Below are positions 13,312 through 16,262 of a stretch of 16,262 nucleotides of DNA, one piece after another (the stretch's first letter is position 1; each line of letters starts with the position of its first letter). The stretch comes from Bacillota bacterium (GTDB lineage: Bacteria; Bacillota; Clostridia; Oscillospirales; Acutalibacteraceae), in NCBI GenBank assembly GCA_029007015.1, contig JAQXHB010000059.1, forward strand, positions 1-16,262, in the 5' to 3' direction. The position numbers and the translations under genes were made by a program. The notes under the pieces were generated by a model. It was not told the origin of the DNA. It worked only from the letters and a program-made list of their open reading frames with translations, and made no database searches.

Positions 13312-16110
13312 ATGAACGCTGAAATTATTACAGTCGGCACCGGAATGATGCGGGGCGGCCCGTCCGGTGACAACACAGCATTTTTGTCCGAGCAATTGGC
13401 CGCGTGCGGTATGGTCACAAACTATCAAACGGCCGTCGGCAACGGTCGGTCGCACATTGCCCACGCGCTTCAGGCGGCCGCCGAGAGAAGCGATGTCATC
13501 ATTTTGACCGGCGAGTCGGCAGACGGCACATTAAAGCAGACGGTCTGCGAAGCGCTCGGCCTTGAGCCCGACCGACTGCCCGATGGAGCGACCGTCTTTG
13601 AGAGCGACGGCGGTGCGCAGGGGTTTGCCGTCAGTGCGGGCGACCAGCACATCATAGTGCTGTCGGGTGATGCAAATGAATTGCGCCGCATGACGGCCGA
13701 CAGCGTTGTGCCGTTTTTGCTGGGAATATCGGGCAGTGCCATCGTGTCGCACACAGTAAAAATTTTCGGCATGACAGAGCATGAGGTCAGGTCACGGCTG
13801 GGCAATGCCATTGGCGGCACCAACCCGACGGTTGATATTTACACCGGTCAGGGAGAAGTGCGCCTGACTATCACCGCGTCGGCGGCGACAACTCAGGCGG
13901 CCGAAAATCTGTGCGCTCCGGCGGTCAAATTTTTGTCGGCCAAATTGGGCGACTCGGTATACGGCATTGACAGCGGCAGTCTGGAGGAGGTGGTGGTCAG
14001 CCATCTGAAAAAGCGCGGGCTGACCGTTGCGACGGCTGAGTCCTGCACCGCCGGCCTGCTGTCAAAGCGAATTACCGATGTCAGCGGCTCGTCGGCTGTT
14101 TTTCCGGCCGGAATCGCCGCCTATTCAAACGATATTAAGGTCAAACTGCTCGACATACCCGAGCAGGTCATCCGTACTCACGGAGCGGTCAGCGCCGAAG
14201 TGGCCAAGCGTATGGCGCTCGGCGCCAGAAATGTGGGCGGCACCGACCTTGGCATAGGTATCACCGGAGTGGCCGGCGCCTCTGTCGAGGGCAAGCCGAG
14301 CGGGCTGGTATACATCGCCATGACCGACGGCGACCGCATGTGGCTACATAAACTGGACGGCGACGGCCGCGAGAGCCGCCGCGATTATGTGCGCGAAATG
14401 GCCGCCGGCACTGCGCTGGATATGCTGCGCCGCTACCTGTTTGCCCTGCCCGATGTGCTGGAGGGCGCAGAAGATATACTCAAAACGCGCCTTACCTTTA
14501 ACCCCAATGCCGCGGGCAAAACGGCAGAGGCAGAGGCAGAGGACGGCGATTTCAATTTGCAGATAACCGATTCGATGATTGACAGCGCATTTGCAGGCGG
14601 CGCCGCATCGGCCGAGGACGATGCGGTCGAGGATGACAGCGACGAATTTATCATCCCCGAGGAGGCACAACCGGTTGAGAAAACACCTGCCGAGCCGGAC
14701 GAATTTGTCTTTGGACAGATAATACGCGCCGATGCTGATGAATTTAGTATTGACGAAATATCGGCGGCGCAAGGCGACGGCGACGAGTTTGCCGCCATGT
14801 GGCAGGACACCGACAAGGACGGCAATGGCGCGCCCGCCAAGGAAAGCCGGCCCTTCTTTGCCCGTATGGCGCACGCCGTCATTCCGTGGAAGGGCGACAC
14901 CGTCTCCGAAATCGTGCGCAAGGTAATACTGCTGGCATGCGTGGCCGTGCTGATAGTATCGTGCTGTTACATCGGCGGGTCGATAAATGACCGCCTCGTA
15001 TATGAGCACGAAATAACCTATGTGCGCGACCTTTATGACAACACCGACCAGTCGGTCGACGAAAGCGGCTTTATGAACAAGTTTAAGCGCCTTTACGAGA
15101 GCAATCCCGAGGTGGTCGGCTGGCTGACCGTTCCCGGCACCAAGACCGACAACCCCGTTTACCAGACCGACAACAACGACTACTACCTCAAGCACAACGG
15201 CTCAAAGGAGAACAGTGTATACGGCGCTCTATTTGCCGATTACCGCTGTTCGGTCAATCCGAGTGAGCGCTCGCAGAATGTTACCGTCTACGGTCACCAC
15301 ATGCGCGACGGTTCCATGCTGGCCGAGATAACCAAGTACAAGAGCATCTCATTTTACAAAGAAAACCCGATTATCACCTTTGATACCATATACGGCAACG
15401 GCAAGTACAAGGTCTTTGCGGCCTTTATCACCAATGACGAGGCCGACGGCGACAACGGATACCGCTTCAATTTTGAGGCGTCCTCTTTCGCGTCGCAAAG
15501 CGATTTCTTGACATGGGTCGAGCAGGTGCGCCGCCGCTCGGTAATCAATACAACGGTCGATGTGGCCGAAGATGACAAGATACTGACTCTGTCCACCTGC
15601 ACATACGACATAAAGGGCGTTGAACTCAGATTTGTGGTCATGGCGCGTCTGCTCCGCGACGGCGAGAGCGAGAGTGTAAACCTGACCGGCGCTTCGCAGA
15701 ACGCAAAGCCGCTTTATCCGGCTTGCTGGTACGAGGCCAAGGGCGGCTCCAAACCGACCTTCAGCGACGGTACCTACACATGGTTCCCCGAGGGCACCGA
15801 CCAGTCGATTATCGACAATGTCATCTCTCAACAGCAGTCCGCGAGCAGTAATGCTTCGTCCTCAGTAAGCAGTCAAACCTCGTCGGGCGGGTCGTCACAC
15901 TCGGTTTTGAACGGGCTGTCCTCTCTGCCGTCCAAAATCAGTTCGACCAACCACTCAAGCAATTCTGCACCGTCGTCGAGCGCGGGTAACTCGTCGGCAG
16001 GCGATTCGAGCAATACCGCTACTTCATCAAACACATCGAGCGATACATCCACTTCGTCAAATGATTCGAGCGACCCTCCGCAAGAGGCGTCCGATACATC
16101 TGAACAATAG
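13312..16110 (+). CDS. CinA-class B sortase fusion protein, single-pass membrane
   Basis: This is one uninterrupted 932-residue frame. Residues 1-220 are a CinA/MoaB-like N-domain that has lost hallmark residues (GTGMMRGG for the usual GTELLLG; GESADGT for GGLGPTxDD) and appears about 30 residues short. Residues 224-376 are a CinA C-terminal (PncC, NMN amidohydrolase) domain with AESCTAGLLSKRI (Ser244, Thr246), GAVSAEVAKRMA and GITGVAG intact. Residues 377-533 are an acidic linker with four DEF motifs. The TM helix is at about 538-556 with Arg-Lys before it, so the N-terminus is inside. Residues 585-785 are a complete class B sortase: GWLTVPGTKTDNPVYQT, YGHHMRDGSM (His662), LSTCTY (Cys763) and Arg773, with 10 residues between Cys and Arg as in SrtB. 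Residues 843-932 are a Ser-rich tail. Start: ATG with GGAGG and a 6-nt spacer, 13 bp after thiI. No internal ribosome site is seen before the sortase part. The CinA part would act in the cytoplasm and the sortase outside. Confidence 0.9.
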   Translation: MNAEIITVGTGMMRGGPSGDNTAFLSEQLAACGMVTNYQTAVGNGRSHIAHALQAAAERSDVIILTGESADGTLKQTVCEALGLEPDRLPDGATVFESDGGAQGFAVSAGDQHIIVLSGDANELRRMTADSVVPFLLGISGSAIVSHTVKIFGMTEHEVRSRLGNAIGGTNPTVDIYTGQGEVRLTITASAATTQAAENLCAPAVKFLSAKLGDSVYGIDSGSLEEVVVSHLKKRGLTVATAESCTAGLLSKRITDVSGSSAVFPAGIAAYSNDIKVKLLDIPEQVIRTHGAVSAEVAKRMALGARNVGGTDLGIGITGVAGASVEGKPSGLVYIAMTDGDRMWLHKLDGDGRESRRDYVREMAAGTALDMLRRYLFALPDVLEGAEDILKTRLTFNPNAAGKTAEAEAEDGDFNLQITDSMIDSAFAGGAASAEDDAVEDDSDEFIIPEEAQPVEKTPAEPDEFVFGQIIRADADEFSIDEISAAQGDGDEFAAMWQDTDKDGNGAPAKESRPFFARMAHAVIPWKGDTVSEIVRKVILLACVAVLIVSCCYIGGSINDRLVYEHEITYVRDLYDNTDQSVDESGFMNKFKRLYESNPEVVGWLTVPGTKTDNPVYQTDNNDYYLKHNGSKENSVYGALFADYRCSVNPSERSQNVTVYGHHMRDGSMLAEITKYKSISFYKENPIITFDTIYGNGKYKVFAAFITNDEADGDNGYRFNFEASSFASQSDFLTWVEQVRRRSVINTTVDVAEDDKILTLSTCTYDIKGVELRFVVMARLLRDGESESVNLTGASQNAKPLYPACWYEAKGGSKPTFSDGTYTWFPEGTDQSIIDNVISQQQSASSNASSSVSSQTSSGGSSHSVLNGLSSLPSKISSTNHSSNSAPSSSAGNSSAGDSSNTATSSNTSSDTSTSSNDSSDPPQEASDTSEQ
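14440..14910 (+). repeat. Acidic linker with four DEF motifs and a short DNA repeat
   Basis: The linker (residues about 377-533 of the fusion) is rich in Asp, Glu and Ala. The tripeptide DEF followed by hydrophobic residues occurs at residues 444, 463, 476 and 491 (DEFII, DEFVF, DEFSI, DEFAA). At 14524-14541 the DNA has three tandem GCAGAG units encoding part of AEAEAED, a possible slippage point that would keep the frame. It looks disordered and may carry docking motifs for a cytoplasmic partner. Confidence 0.7.
15838..16107 (+). repeat. Low-complexity Ser/Thr/Asn-rich C-terminal tail of the sortase
   Basis: The last 90 residues of the fusion contain 39 serines, with many SSN, SSD and SST runs and a few Thr, Asn and Asp. 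The DNA is correspondingly rich in TCG, TCA and AGC triplets without a long exact repeat. It is outside the cell by topology and could be a wall-spanning or glycosylated stalk. Confidence 0.75.
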
Positions 16111-16123
16111 GGGACGATGATAA

Positions 16124-16262
16124 ATGAAAACAGAAGTAATTTATTTCGGTGCAGAGCATATTGCATCACTGGATGAAAAACTGGGCAAGGTGAGCCGTCT
16201 GAGCGGCTCTGCCGATACCTCTACACGGCGCGAGTTTTTGCTGGCACTGCAAACGGCTGTTG
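16124..16262 (+). CDS. Unidentified gene, first 46 codons (partial)
   Basis: The frame opens at an ATG at 16124 with AGGGGA at 16109-16114 (9-nt spacer; the site overlaps the stop codon of the sortase fusion) and stays open to the window end. The protein begins MKTEVIYFGAEHIASLDEK and continues with LGKVSRLSGSADTSTRREF. There is no signal peptide. I do not recognise the family from 46 residues. The 13-bp gap after the fusion gene, with no terminator, says it belongs to the same operon. Confidence 0.75.
   Translation, partial: MKTEVIYFGAEHIASLDEKLGKVSRLSGSADTSTRREFLLALQTAV

Noticed and set aside
12492..13418. A 308-codon leftward open frame across the end of thiI and the start of the fusion gene.
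   Set aside because: It spans the thiI-cinA junction and runs antisense to both genes, so it is a shadow frame.
14575..14820. A separate start for the sortase inside the linker (ATG codons at about 14575 and 14799).
   Set aside because: Neither has a Shine-Dalgarno at a proper distance, and the frame is continuous with the CinA part. A second internal product is not excluded but not supported.
14344..15195. A 283-codon leftward open frame opposite the CinA-sortase gene.
   Set aside because: The opposite strand encodes recognisable CinA and sortase motifs; the antisense frame has no domain or ribosome site.

Overview
The window looks like chromosomal DNA of a GC-rich member of the Clostridia, most likely of the Oscillospirales/Ruminococcaceae type. 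The reasons are: a PucR/CdaR-type regulator next to ftsE-ftsX and an M23/EnvC-type gene; an M16 peptidase pair of the YmfF/YmfH type; a cysteine desulfurase followed by a ThiI without a rhodanese domain; purine-rich Shine-Dalgarno sites with many TTG and GTG starts; and a class B sortase. No phage, transposon, CRISPR array, tRNA or rRNA was seen. The lineage is inferred from gene content only.

Layout. Positions 1-3441 are one minus-strand operon in the order cdaR-like regulator, ftsE, ftsX, EnvC-like coiled-coil protein (cut by the window edge). It couples septal or lateral wall hydrolysis to an ABC-type transmembrane switch. A 274-bp AT-rich divergent region (3442-3715) has a strong sigma-A promoter for the regulator, an extended -10 promoter for the rightward operon, a perfect 9-bp inverted repeat and phased A-tracts. 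Positions 3716-8818 are a rightward operon: ymfF-like, ymfH-like, lgt, folD and a signal-peptide/C-terminal-anchor protein of unknown function, ended by a strong hairpin terminator. Positions 8897-10795 run leftward: a two-half P-loop ATPase (PRK06851-like) and a TtcA-type tRNA thiolation enzyme, ended by their own terminator. Positions 10926-16262 run rightward: cysteine desulfurase, thiI, a very long cinA-like gene and the start of an unidentified gene.

The most striking object is the 932-residue protein at 13312-16110. It joins a CinA-like protein (degenerate N-terminal domain plus an intact PncC-type NMN amidohydrolase domain) through an acidic linker and one transmembrane helix to a complete class B sortase with His662, Cys763 and Arg773, and then a Ser-rich tail of about 90 residues. 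This would place an NAD-salvage-type enzyme in the cytoplasm and a cell-surface transpeptidase outside on one polypeptide. I know of no described system with this architecture, but I could not search.

Functional themes: cell-wall remodelling and surface assembly (FtsEX/EnvC, Lgt, sortase), RNA and translation-factor modification (TtcA-like, cysteine desulfurase plus ThiI, YmfF/YmfH), and one-carbon metabolism (FolD). Several start codons are non-ATG, and one gene may start at ATC.
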